A stretch of DNA of 64,000 nucleotides, taken from Trissonchulus latispiculum. Its lineage: Eukaryota; Nematoda; Enoplea; Enoplida; Ironidae. Below the pieces are notes generated by a model. It searched no databases and had not been told where the DNA came from. It saw only the letters and a program-made list of their open reading frames with translations. The position numbers and the translations under genes are program-made. Each line of letters starts with the position of its first letter. The stretch's first letter is position 1. Positions 36,517 to 48,195 of the stretch are shown here, piece by piece. Location: NCBI GenBank assembly GCA_030248195.1, contig JASAND010020402.1:33033-97032 (forward strand). The letters are read 5' to 3'.

Positions 36517-39500
36517 CTGAAACAAACTTTGGAGAAAACGTTGCTAATTGGCATACATAACAAACAGTTCGCTGTCTGTCCGCTAAATCAAGAGTTTTGG
36601 AAGAGTATATGACACTCAGCTCTTACGCTTGCAATATGCTCGAAATGTCTAAATGGCTTAATGTCTAAATCTCAAGGGGGCTTCTCAGTGTTTTTCTGTA
36701 AACATACATTCTGACGTTTTTGGTCGTTTTTGCCAAATTAAATACTATAAGTCTAACTAGGAAAATCATACAGCAATAATTAATAATTTTTATATCATTA
36801 TGTTGCGCAGAACGAGATCTTTTTAACGGTACAAAAATCATATGGTTCAGTTCAGTCAATCTGTTTGTTAGAAAGCCGGAAATAAAATATCCTTTCCACG
36901 AAATTTCTAGGAATTTCATCATTTCTTCAAAGTGCCTTTTACGTTGCAAGAGATTGCCTGAACCTAACTATGCAATTTTTGTATCGTTAAAAAACAACAT
37001 AGCAATATGAGAATTATTTCCGTACGATTTTCCCAGCTCAAGTTATTGTAATAGGCAAAAACGCCCGTTTTTGAAAATATCAGCGTTGTACATATGTTTA
37101 CACGCTGAGAAGCCCCTGAGATTTCGGCCTTAATGTTTCGAGCATATTGAAAGCTTTTTCTGTTAGGAAGAGCTGAGTGTCTTACTCTTCTATTATAAAC
37201 TCTTGGCTAATCTATATGTTTTCCTGTTGCGTCTCATGTTTGCTAGGCCCGGTCCTCACTCACAGTTTCCTTGATACATTTCACCACTAATGCGTGTGAG
37301 CAGTGGTTAAAAGACGTGGTATATTCAAACTATTAATACAATCTTTGGCTCGTATTTCTTCTGCAAAGAAAGTGATAAATCTGATTTAAAATAATCGGCT
37401 GCGCAGCAGGTTTGCAATTACTGAAAAGGTGCGTCGATCTGAAACTTAAATGTTTTGCACAAAATATTCAATGTTACATATTACTGTTATTTGAGGAACA
37501 AAAGGTCGTGGATTGTGTTCAAAAATGGAGTTCTATAAGCCAGACCATTCTGTCACAGTATTACGCAGCCTTAAATGATGTATCAAGGCCCTAACTGCAG
37601 TAATTACGGTATTGCTTTTCAGTTTATCAACGTGAAAAACTGTAGAGCAGGCCCATTCATACGTTCTTTTAGTGTTTTTCATCCTACTCAGGATTTCAGA
37701 ATCCTTACCAGAAATATAAAATACAACATTGAAGACTCTTTGAACGAATACAGAATCCCAATTGACAACATGAATGACCATCAGTCGTTGAATGTGGAAC
37801 GGCAACCAGCAAATGAAGAAAGCGATCACCACCGCCACTACAAATAGGACTAACACACAGTGAGTGTCAACAAATGCATTTAATTATTACTTTTGGAGCC
37901 AGAAATCGAATCATTAATTACGTACATAATTTTTTAGCATAAATTTATACGTAATGTGTGTTTGACACAGTGTAACGTTTGACTGTGTCTCGGAGGCTCA
38001 AGCCACATAGGTTTAGTTAATCAAAGATTGAGGTGCAAGCCGAATAGGAGCAATTTCTACGGGACCCACCGTAACACTATAAGACTTTCTGACAGACTTT
38101 CTGACTTTAAGACACTGTAAGACTATCTTTCACCTATACACTTTGTACAGAAATAAAAATTTCCTCAAACATCAAAACTTGATGAAAATAAAAACCCAAC
38201 AAAATAGTTAAGTTTAAAGGTCCATGGTAACCCACAGCAGTTAGCTACATCTAGTTCTTACTTTCACAAACTTAACTTGCAAATTATATATAACTTCGTA
38301 GCTTACGTAGCATTCTAATCACGACCCGCCGAGAGTGTATCTGTTTTGGATCATGCTTGGAGCATTCAATTCGTCGTTTCAGTCCGTTTACGGTGCTGTA
38401 CATATTTACCCGATGAAGCACCAGGCCTATGTGCAGAAACAGCACAGACATGATTAGAAAGGGGCAGACAAAAAATAGCCAAAAGGAAATGTGAATTAGG
38501 ACAGCCTGAGCCTCCAGATCATAGAAATCCATGGCGCACAATTCCGTACCGATGACGAAGCCGTCCTTTGTTAGCCAAGCAGATGAATCTAAAACAGGAA
38601 AGAAGTGTCCAATTTTGGGCGATAGAAAATATCTGGGGAAAGAAGACTTTAAAAAGGCAACAGGCAGATCCGACAGCTGTATAAGCTAAATAATGGCAAG
38701 GAATGTAAATTTATTTTCTAGCAATTGTGACTAAATTATCATAGATGATTGTAATCCTAATTTTTCCGTTATTTACTGTATGTAGCTAAGCATTTTTAAA
38801 AATTGTATATTGCTTCAGATAACAAATAATGTGGGTAGAAAGATATTTTTTACATAAATTTAATGTGAAAATGAGGATGTGGGTTGCTGAATTTGTAATA
38901 AACAAGTTAACAAGTTTATAATAAACGTTTAAATTGCTGTTTACATCATACTGCGCAGCTGGAGGTCTAGATAGCAAAAACTACAGTTAATTTTATTACA
39001 ATGACACAAGCATTAAACATATTCAGTATTAATATTATTGTAGAAGTGAACATTTGGAGTGCAACTTTATTTCCTTGTAGGCGTATTTGGTGTTTCAGTA
39101 GCTCTATTGGAAACGGAGAGTTTATGCCATCCACTGAGAACCGTGGTTTCTGTTAGTCTGTAGAACTTCAGCAACGGATCTCGCAGTTTTGCCTCTCGGA
39201 TAAAGAAAATCAGCGGGCTAAGTAGGAGTCTGATCATTGAAACTGATCCAATAATTGGTCGTAGATTATCCAACTGTTCTTGGACCTGCAGTCCCGACAG
39301 CAGTATCTCATAAGCTGTAACAGTTGATGCAGTCGAATTCGTGATCTTGCCTGCTCCACTGGCAGATTTCGGTCCTTTGAATACAATCTTTCAGACGAAA
39401 ATATTGAAACAAATTACAAAAGAGGCCAAAACTGGCATTAAGCAGGACCATTACGATATCGAAGATCAGAGTGTGGGTGAAAGTTATCATGGTTTTGCTG

Positions 39501-42500
39501 TAGAATTTTGTAGATCGACATTTTGAAAGCAGCCGCACCTTGCTTATAGTGTACAACAAAATTATCGCAACAGCCACCTGGAAAGCTGCCTCGGTAGCGG
39601 CTATCGTAATTAAGACTTCAGTAGTTCGCCCAAGTTTGGTTATCAAAAATATTCCTATCGAAGCCGTTACAATAATGAAGATGCAAAGAATGTAGTGCCA
39701 AGGTTTGAGGGAAAGGGCATAAATGAAGGGACGTTGAACCGCCAGAAATTGAAGTATTACTAAAAATCCCATCACAAAGTAACTGTTTCGAATCAAAACC
39801 GGAAATAGGAACATGAATACTCTGCTCCGAAATGCAACCAAGGGTTCAAGGATTTTTATTACACATTGTAGTCCATCGCATACAGAGAGAATGCACACAG
39901 GAATATATCGTTTCCACGAGAGTTTACCACTTTTGATGAACAAAAAGCTTAGTACTATCAGGGTTATGTGGCAGAGTGTTGCAGGAATCGCCAAAGAAAG
40001 AGTCGTCGGAATACCGATTTTACGGTTAAGATCTCGCTGCTGTTTTCTATGCCATTTGGCCAGATCTATTTCCTCCATTACTGTGCTACAGTTCTCAGAG
40101 TTATTGAACAGTTGGAGGTGAACTCCCACATCAAAGAGGTACTGGTTTGGGTCTGTTTCCAGCACCATTTCATTGAAATCGGCTTCCATGATTAAGTCAG
40201 ACTAATTCAAATTCAAAATCTGATGTGTCAGTCAACGAAATACGGAAAAATAAAAATAGAGCTTGTTAACGAATTCAAACAACCGACATTACATGCAATC
40301 TTATGTATTGGTTTTATTGTGTTGACAAAAACAAGGAAAAATTAACTGTAGACGGGCGGTTGTCACTTTAACTGTTGAAATACAAGTTCAGAACTTCGAC
40401 ATTATCTATGTATGCTCCTAATTTTTAAACTGGGGTAGCAAAATTGTTAGAATTTGCACTAAAAACTTATAAATCAGAACTAGAAACCGAAACCAGTAAA
40501 CTGTTTCAATCAGTCAGAATGTTAGCTTTTTCATCTTGTATGTCGTGTTGCAGTGTTACAGTAAGGTCGTGTTTGAGTTCCTCTGTCTGTTATGTAATAA
40601 TGACAGTTTCCATAGTATTTGTCAATGTCAATCAACTTGTGAACAGAAAAGGATTTATTGTGACAGCAGGAGGAATTGCTGAGAATGCCCGAAAGCTTAG
40701 AATCTGAACTCTAATGGAAACCTATGGATAAAAAATTAATATTCAAAGATCTGTCAAAGATGTATACAGTGACATCCATCTAAATCCATATATTGCATCA
40801 CTAAATACTGTCTCATCTCACCCATTTATCCATCACAAAGTAAGAAATTGGTTGGCTCCCTTTAGTATATATTGTTGTTCACCGGCCTAAATTTTCGTGG
40901 CCCACCGGCGGCGACCGGCCTAGCTCGCAACGCGGGCCGACTGACCTGCACCTGTTACCAGCCAGCCTGCTAGCCGATGCGAGTTATTGCCGGATATCCA
41001 AAATACAAGCAAAAATAAAAGATGTTTGATAATTTTTAAGGCTGATGGTATAGCTATAGTCTAGTCATTAGCCCCCAGAAACTGTCACGGGCCGGCCGGC
41101 TCACTGTGTACCTTGGTCGGACAGGGCCGGTGCACAAACACTGCCTTTTAATGTAATAAAATCTATATGAAATACAGTATTAGCAATATAAAATTTTGTT
41201 GAAGTTGATTGCATCCAGTTGAAGGCTTCATCTTCCAGAACGAGTATATATATATATATATATTACAACAGTATGGCATGATATAATGGGGTTTGGGTGT
41301 CGCACAAACTTTAACTATTAAACAGCCTTTGGCAGAGATTAAAGTCATGTTAAGCTCAGATGAGAAAACCGGCTGACAAACAAAAGCTTCACATAAAAAC
41401 CGTCTGGAGCATAAAATTTCCAAACTTCCTGTCGTAGCTAAACTTTAAATAAAACAACTTTAAAATGAACAGTTTAATTAGGCTTTCGGTGATCTTCGAA
41501 AAATTCAATATTCAATCCGAGAAGGCGGGTGCCGGGTAAGACCTTACAGCTTACGCTATTTTAAGTTGTTGAATAGGATTCATTCAGAAATTCATGCATA
41601 CGTACTGTCACGAAATTCATACACACATAGGTACATTGACACACACAAGCGTTCGAAATATTATTCATGTTTGGTGTGCCTTTGTGGCTCGATTGGCAGA
41701 GCTGTTGTACAAGAGTGATGTTTCGACGGCACGCCGTTTCCGAGAGGCCGACTCCCTGAAACCAGCCCGCCAGGTCCGCCATGTGCGAAGACGACCACCG
41801 AAGTCGAGCTTTTGATGATCGCAATCGGTTAACACAAGTCGAATCAAGTAATTATGGAGTAATAATAAAAATGCACCAATATGACAATAGTGTTGTGCTC
41901 TGTAGTTACGACATTTCAGAGCTTCTCTTCACTTCTTCATTACCACTGCCATGCACCAAACTCTTTACTGATTACTGGTTACTGATTATTTTCCCATCAA
42001 TTTAAGCAGTCTGCTTCACCAGACTGAGTAATTTGAAAAATTACTAAAATTTTTTTAGAATTTAAAAATTTAAAACTTAGAAATTTTTTAAGATTTCATC
42101 TTATATTGTCGACGAGGCTGTGCGTTTTTATTTGTGCACCGACATCTAAAAATGTTTCCCGCGATCAGTACAGCGGCTCTAACGTGAATATCAAAGGATT
42201 AAAAGGAAAGGAAGGATCAAAGGACTTTTTGTATTTGCTGAGTCTTGATTGTACTAAACCATACTATACGACATACTACACCCACCGCATACTGTATACA
42301 ATGAAACCATTCCACTAAGACTCTAGAGACAAGTCATCAGTCCTTGCAGCTTGGGTTATATTTTGATGAGTTAATCCAGGAAATCGACAAAAAAGACTCA
42401 CTTTGTAACTGATCCGGACTAAGTCCAACTTCTGCCCGATTCAGTACTAACTGATTAATCCGAACATAATAAAGCATCGGCGTTGCACTGAATAAGGCAA

Positions 42501-43673
42501 AGCACCAAATAATGACTAAAACTTTTATGGCACGGTTGATCCTTGATAGTGTATGCACAGTTAACGGATAGCAAATGGCTAGCCTATAATAGATATGCCA
42601 TTTAAAAACACTGATTTGATTAACTAATGTAAACTAGAACCATTGTCATAATTAACATAATTAGTTTGATCAGCGACGTTTGTGTAAAATCTCACTCACC
42701 ATCGTTCAGCTGAAAATCCCAATATCGTGAGAACGGAAGAATAGGTTGCGGCTTCTGTGATGAAGCCTCGCGCCTTGCATACGAAGGACGGCATCAAATA
42801 GGGATAGAAACCGGTGATAGAGGAATGCAGTTCAAATGGTAAACCTGCAATATTATGATTTTTTTTGAGGTTGTTGAGATCACTCCTCGATAATTGAATA
42901 GTTTTACAAAGTAGTGTTGAATTAAAATAACAAAATAACAGCCGTAAACCAAGCCTACATAATGATAAGATTATGCCACTAACCATGCTCAGTTTTTAAG
43001 AGCAAAAACTGCTCTGTTCGCTATTGGCTGGCCACACCCGCAAATCAATACATGGTCGAGACGGGGGCACGCTCACTCGCTTTATGCTCGAAATACATAC
43101 AAGCTGTGCGTTCGCAAATTTGGTGTCCGCTTCTAGTCGAGCTTTAAAACACAACCATAGCGCACGAGTTTAGTTTGCGACAGCGTGGGGAGGTCAATCG
43201 TTAGTTAGCAGAGCATATGCAGTTTTTGCTCTGATACTAAGAGCATGCCTAGTGCCATACTCTTAATTTGTACTTTTGCTGTAACAAAGAAAATCGGGTT
43301 TCTCTGCAAAATTACCAAGCTCAGGACAAATGCGGTGTTTTCTGAATTCTCCCGTGTACCTATACATTTGATTGAGTGGTTTAAATATTTTAACCAATAT
43401 TAATTTCGATCGATTACCTAAAACCAGAGAGAGAAGATCCGATACAGCCAGGCTAAACAGATAACAAGTAGTGGCCGAATGCATTGACTTGACCCGTAGA
43501 GTTACAATGCAAGTAATGAGATTACCAAAAAATCCAAGGGTTAAAATCACAGAATAAATAAGGGCAGTTACGACTAGCACACCACTCTGTAAACATCGAG
43601 GTCCCAGTTTGGTGGAAACGTAAAGCGAAATATTAGGATCCGGATATTCGAGATTTGAACAATTCGATCCCAT
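36128..43673 (-). CDS. NMUR: neuromedin-U / pyrokinin-type peptide receptor (GPCR)
   Basis: Rhodopsin-class receptor of 464 residues from six exons: 43673-43418, 42844-42700, 42583-42402, 38588-38307, 37849-37709 and 36516-36128. All phases agree. The N-terminus carries NCS and NIS glycosylation sites. TM1 has GNLITCIVTL, TM2 SLAVSDLLSL, TM3 SVLTILGF followed by ERW in place of DRY, TM4 VLVIIW, TM6 AFFICWLPFH and TM7 NPLLY. A cysteine before TM3 (FVCKARG) and one in loop 2 (ELCAMDF) form the usual disulfide. SVLTI..FS.ER.LAICYPL, AFFICWLPFHIQRLM and YISGYFYY match neuromedin-U, pyrokinin and capa receptors best. Family members usually signal through Gq or Gs. Confidence 0.88.
36517..37708 (-). 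other. receptor intron 5
   Basis: 1.19 kb with GT-AG ends. AT-rich; no repeats or open frames recognised. Confidence 0.6.
37709..37849 (-). CDS. NMUR: receptor exon 5: TM6 and loop 3
   Basis: Acceptor CTGTGTGTTAG, donor GTAAGG. Encodes LFVVAVVIAFFICWLPFHIQ, the CWxP switch of TM6, and RVFNVVFYIS at the start of TM7. Confidence 0.93.
38307..38588 (-). CDS. NMUR: receptor exon 4: extracellular loop 2 and TM5
   Basis: Acceptor CCTGTTTTAG, donor GTAAGC. Encodes NSSAWLTKDGFVIGTELCAM with a glycosylation site and the loop cysteine, TM5 (HISFWLFFVCPFLIMSVLFL), and a basic third loop ending SRRVVIRML. Confidence 0.92.
39067..40189 (-). CDS. nested intronless seven-pass receptor-like protein, one frameshift
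   Basis: Lies wholly in intron 3 of the peptide receptor, same strand. Frame one (40189-39308) encodes 293 residues with six hydrophobic helices: near SLAIPATLCHITLIVLSFLF, YIPVCILSVCDGL, YFVMGFLVILQFLAVQRPF, WHYILCIFIIVTASIGIFL, VAVAIILLYTISKV and FDIVMVLLNASFGLF. Frame two (open from about 39385, ending 39067) supplies a seventh, IIGSVSMIRLLLSPLIFFI, and a basic tail. The frames overlap at 39308-39385, so one indel joins them. LAVQRPF sits where DRY is expected, and NPxxY is replaced by LSPLIFF. It is a divergent rhodopsin-like receptor that I cannot place. It may be a recent pseudogene or carry a sequence error. Confidence 0.65.
40869..41144. mobile_element. degenerate hAT-like element with GGCCGG-rich ends
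   Basis: Left end TATTGTTGTTCACCGGCCT and right end GGGCCGGTGCACAAACACTG are imperfect inverted copies, with GC-rich CCGGCGGCGACCGGCC inside. The hAT-like right terminus (CAGTGTTTG, complement) is clear. No exact target duplication is seen. It lies in receptor intron 3. Confidence 0.5.
42402..42583 (-). CDS. NMUR: receptor exon 3: loop 2 and TM4
   Basis: Acceptor CTATTATAG, donor GTGAGT. Encodes LAICYPLTVHTLSRINRAIK, then TM4 (VLVIIWCFALFSATPML) and the start of extracellular loop 2. Confidence 0.92.
42700..42844 (-). CDS. NMUR: receptor exon 2: loop 1 and TM3
   Basis: Acceptor ATATTGCAG, donor GTGAGT. Encodes LPFELHSSITGFYPYLM, the disulfide cysteine in SFVCKARG, and SVLTILGFSAERW. The tryptophan in ERW replaces the usual tyrosine of E/DRY. 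Confidence 0.92.
42950..43278. mobile_element. foldback element, CAAGAGTACATA family copy 3
   Basis: Sits in receptor intron 1. Left end CAAGCCTACATAATGATAAG and right end complement CAAAAGTACAAATTAAGAG are diverged family ends. Both arms carry AGAGCAAAAACTGC, and the family's central CGCTCACTCGCTT is present. Flanks CCGTAAA and CTGTAAC are similar, not identical. Confidence 0.75.
43418..43673 (-). CDS. NMUR: receptor exon 1: N-terminus, TM1, TM2
   Basis: Starts MGSNCSNLEYPDPNISLYV and ends in TM2 with CYLFSLAVSDLLSLVLG, interrupted after the first base of a glycine codon. Donor GTAATC. The ATG is chosen because glycosylation sites and TM1 follow in frame. Confidence 0.9.
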
Positions 43674-43921
43674 TAAATTAATCCTTTAGTATGCTCATTT
43701 TGCCAAATAACAGTGAAAAAATAACCGTGCAATATGCTGAAATCAGAAATGGACATAAGCAATATCTTTACGGATCTTAATGTAACTATAATTTGTAGAT
43801 AGATTTGCTGAAAGATCAGACTGAAGAGAGCAATAGAAACAACAATAAAGCACAACAAAAGTCTGTATTCAATGAAAAAAGAAATATGTGATTTTAGCAA
43901 TTAAAATAAGTGACATCTTAA

Positions 43922-44901
43922 GGTGGTGATTCCTTTTGGGCACAAATTGTTGGTTGGCGGCGCAAATCAGGATGAGATTTGGCGAAACTTTCCGAAATAT
44001 GTTCTTTTAGCGTTCTAACAACCTCCGCGCAATCCCTGTTCAAAAATTCGAGATTTCCGATCAGAACGGTTTTTCCCAATTTCTGAAAGTTTGGCGGCAG
44101 CTATACAGCTATGACTATATTCATTTGAAAGATCTCGTTGAGCTTCACATTTTTGCTTTTTAAAGCAACTTTCTAGCTTTTCTCTAGGGTGCGATATAGC
44201 CGATTTTCTTGTTTTGGCGTCGAAAACTTGTCATTTTTGCAGAACTCAAATAATGAATCATTTCTTTAACTACACAAGACGGAAAATGAAACTAAGGGCG
44301 TCGATCTGAAGGTCTCACAGGGGCAAATTATCCAATGGATGATCGTCTTCCAACAGCTATCCCGTAGGCTGCTATCATAAAAAATGTAGTTTTTGCAAAA
44401 CACGACCAATTTTTTTCCAGAGATTGTGGAGCATTCACCATGCAAGCTGGAGGGCTGCTACTTAACAAATGAGTTCTGCACAAATATACCCAGGGACGTT
44501 TTTTTAGTTGCCCCGATTACTGCTTTCGAGCTTAAGTAATCGCTTGACAAATTTGGAAAAAGTAGGCAAAATACAGGCTACGCACACATTTCAGCTTATT
44601 TCTTCATAACGAAGAGCGATTTCACAATAAATAAAAAATCGACCCCAGCTATTTGATGGAGCTATCGAATGATATAACTGATGTCTCGCGAAAAAATTTG
44701 CCTGAGTCTGCAAAAAATCTGGAAAATTATACTTCTTCTAAAATGTGTTAAAATATTTTAGAAAAGCAACATTAGTTTCATGGTATGCATTAAAACGAGA
44801 AAATGTCAAGCTGCATTTTGATATAAGGACGGCTTCTTAACTCCAAGTAATGAATGAGTAATGATGGTGCAAACTATATGTGACCAAAGGGAATCACCAC
44901 C
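43922..44901. mobile_element. TTAA-flanked non-autonomous element, second type
   Basis: Begins GGTGGTGATTCCTTTTGG and ends with the complement CCAAAGGGAATCACCACC. TTAA lies on both sides (43918-43921 and 44902-44905). The ends match those of the elements at 19795 and 56878, but the 980-bp interior is different. Located just upstream of receptor exon 1. Confidence 0.88.
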
Positions 44902-45233
44902 TTAAATACATGTCACTTACATGTGTTATACATACATATTAAAAGTTTGGGTTTTGCATTGTCCTGCTTATGTGCGCTAACTAAAATCCAGTACTCAGTC
45001 GGGATCAACATTTTATAAGAATGAGGAACTGTCAGGAAAACAGTCAGACTAATTTATCCCTTCATTTTGCCGTAAATAGAAGTCTTACATGAAAGGAGAA
45101 AGCACCACCAGATCTCAGATTACCGGACCTTCTTTAATGCACAAATATCTGCGTCAGATTAACTTCAACTGATGATATATTAAGTTCAGCTCTTCGACTA
45201 AAACACACAGGAAAAGGGCACTTCAGGGCTTAC

Positions 45234-45520
45234 CTGTAGATGTTGTTACGCCCCTCAATAAACAAATCATCATCAAGCTTATGTCCGTAATTCTTCAAAA
45301 CCATAGAAAGACAAAGATAGAAATTTTGTAATTTTAAATGACCTAGGCTCTTGTCTCTGCAAGGTGTTTTGTTGAGGGAAAAAATGTGTTTGTCAGTAAA
45401 TGCAATCTGGTGTCGTTGTACAATCCGTAAATTTTGGAGAAAACATAAATATTGGGTATTAGGATTAGGTATTAAGCTGAATTGGAGTTCTGTCTTCAAA
45501 CAAAGCATTGCCTCGTTCAA
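45234..45520 (-). other. possible upstream exon of the receptor gene
   Basis: A minus-strand open stretch of 96 codons ends at a strong splice donor (CTACAG, then GTAAGC at 45233). It lies 1.6 kb upstream of receptor exon 1 on the same strand, so it could be a 5' untranslated exon. No acceptor with a pyrimidine tract was seen just upstream of 43673, and the peptide matches nothing I know. Confidence 0.3.
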
Positions 45521-46121
45521 AAAAATTCAAAAATTTAAATGTTAAAATTCTGACATTGTGGTCAGTGTTTGATTAGGTCATAGCTTTTCGTCGTTACACT
45601 GATTGACAGAAGCTTCTTTTAAAATTTATGAAATATTTCTCATTCTGAATAGTCTAGCGAGAAAGAAAGAAAGCCTCTCAAACAAACTCAATTCAGTTGC
45701 AGAAAATACTGTTCCCGTTAACATTATATCTTTAAAGTTTTGGTTTTGGCTTTGAGTTTTCAAAAATGCCAGTAAAAGATTTTCGAGCTGACTCTAGCAT
45801 AGTTTTTGTTGGCTAATGGATAGCATTGCAATATTAATGAAAATTGTGAGAATCAGCTAAATCTCCAAATAGAACCTTGCCTTCCACAGTGTGTGTGTAC
45901 ATAGAGTTGGTGTCATTTAACTCCAACATGAAACGTGAGAAAGAAAGACAACTATGGAAAACTTTAATACACATAAGTAAGTTTTTTACAGTATATATAG
46001 TCCTGGTAAACTAAATTTTACTGATCCGTTCTCAACAGGTGTGAACTGGCTTGAGCATGAAAAAATGTGTGAAATTTGTGTGTTTGTGAGCAGGCAGAAG
46101 ACTTGTAAATTCTGAAGGATT
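45521..46121. other. no recognisable feature
   Basis: AT-rich intergenic DNA. Confidence 0.4.
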
Positions 46122-46193
46122 GGTCCTGCCGGGGATCAAACCACGACCCTTCTTATCCGGAGTCATTCATTCTTACCACTGCACCACGGGACC
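46122..46193 (-). repeat. tRNA-derived SINE head
   Basis: Minus strand: GGTCCCG at the 5' end pairs with CAGGACC at the 3' end. There is a good A-box (TGGTGCAGTGG) and a B-box (GGTTTGATCCC). The anticodon arm does not fold cleanly. A flanking 40-bp module, GATATGGGAGTTCAGCTGAT (minus strand), recurs near 49330 and 49640-49690, suggesting a dispersed short repeat and not a working tRNA. Confidence 0.55.
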
Positions 46194-48195
46194 ATCAGCT
46201 GAACTCCCATATCAGACTTATCAATCTTTCCTATGCCTTACACTACATACACCTCACACTACATACAACTCTTGTTGGAATGTTTCTACTTTAGTCAACA
46301 CTACCTAAACATAAATAATACGTTGAGGGTATGTGTAGGATTCTTTCAACTCTGTTCTGATAGTGACTGACTGTCACCAAATAGTCCTTCGAAAAGTCCT
46401 CGCATTACCACTGTGCGCTAAATTAGATCTTCCCTCTGACACATTTGTCTGCGCTCGGCGTAGCTTAAAATTTAATTGTGTTTGTAATTGACGAGACAGG
46501 TTTCAACTCGAAAAGCAGAGTGAAAATAAGAAAATTGGGAAAACATTTTCCAGTTTCGGATCATTTCCAGCTGCGTCTTGCAAAGCAGAGGCACAGTTTA
46601 TGAATGAACTGGCCGCATGTGTAACAACGGACGGATATTAGAAAAATAATAGAAAAATTAGTGTCTCCCCTTCCTTTTTCCTATTGATAAGAAAAAAGGA
46701 CATGCTAGGGAGATTGAAACGGAACGGGAGACGAGGATATTCAATTATCACATCCGTTCATCCGCTGAAAAGTTGAAATTAACAGCACGAGGTTTCACGT
46801 TGCTGTGTTACCCGTACTCCTAAGTGCTACTGGAGGAAAGTGCAGAAAGCAAGACAAAAGTGAAATATAAACAAGGGCGTTCCTGCCAATTTTAGCAATT
46901 GCTACTATAAAATAATAACCGTTTTTAACTTTTTAATTTTAATATTTTAAAAAATAGAAACCTATTTAGAAAATTTATGCTAAATCTACAAACGTAAAGT
47001 AAATGTAAGACATATAAATATACATAACATAGTGTACTCCAGAAATTGTATGTAGAGTATGTAGAGTTTTGAACTGTCAGCACAATATGCTGTTCCAATT
47101 ACTTTTAATGAGCGCAAGTTTTTGATAATTTACATAGTACAATTATGTCAGGCATAAAACCAATAAACATTAGGTTACATTCAATCGGTTATGGTTAACA
47201 AATTTTCTTGAACTAGCATAAAAAGTTACAATCTATTTGTTAGAGCATTGTACGCAAGTATTCCAGACATAGAGTCAATACGTTGTCATTGTCTTTGTTT
47301 GAATGCCGTCTACCGTCCATAGACGCGGTCGCGGGTACCCGCAGGTATCCGCGGGCACCCGCAGGCGGTCGCAGTCGTGATCAAATTTTCTTGACCGCAA
47401 TGACCGCTAATAGTAGTACAGTCAACCGTCCCAATTTTCGTGGCCTGGTTCGTAAGCCAAGAAACGTCCAGAAAGGCCGACCCGCAGGTCTAATATCCTA
47501 ACACAAGCCTTTTAGTCGACCGGTGTTTATTTGCTAGCAAGTCAAAATGAATGCAAACTATGAAATATTTGACAACTTGTAAGAAAATTGGGGACTAGTT
47601 TCAGACGATTCGTATATACATACACAACAGTACCATCTGGAAGTCCTGGGGGCGTTTGGACTTGCGATCTGTAGCTAAATGACAAAACGTGCTGCAGATT
47701 GAGGCACAATTCAAATCTAGACTGATTGTTGAATTGCACAGAGACACACATCTAGCTGGAATGTGACACCTTGATACCTATTGCTGTAGGCAGAAAATGA
47801 CTAACACTTAATTTGAAACTGCTCAACATTGGATAAGTGAAATTCGTAGTTTTAATCAGGAGGATTTGCCTGCCGTAAGACTTGCATACACATCTTGTGC
47901 CAGACAAACAGACCTCCCATTGACATTTGAATTTCCTGAAAACCTGCAAGTTCAAGATTAAGGTTAAAGGCAATTCCGCCCGCAATTCCACTCATTATGG
48001 TAAAAGGACTCCCTATGCACCTTTTCAAATCAGGTCACAAATGGTTCGCTGCTTTATCCTAATCCCAGATGTGATGTCAGGTTCCAGGTTGAGAGTGTAA
48101 TACGTGATTAAATCCTTAATCGGACACTTGAGACAGCGCTTTTGCAGAATAGGATTATTCAAATTAGGCATGGTGTGTTCCTGTGGTACTAAAAA
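46194..48195. other. intergenic with one GC-rich palindromic patch
   Basis: Mostly AT-rich. At about 47320-47385 there is a GC-rich run with nested palindromes (CGCGGGTACCCGCAGG, CCGCGGGCACCCGC). It looks like another self-complementary minisatellite end without a recognisable partner. Confidence 0.5.

Noticed and set aside
39300..39390. A short intron explaining the frame change in the nested receptor
   Set aside because: The only possible ends (GCAAGA to TTACAG) would make an intron of under 40 bp and do not restore the correct frame convincingly.
41670..41765. tRNA-like sequence (GTGGCTCGATTGGCAGAGC followed by GGCCGACTCCC)
   Set aside because: The A-box side is good, but acceptor and anticodon stems do not pair and the B-box is poor; at most a decayed tRNA-derived repeat.
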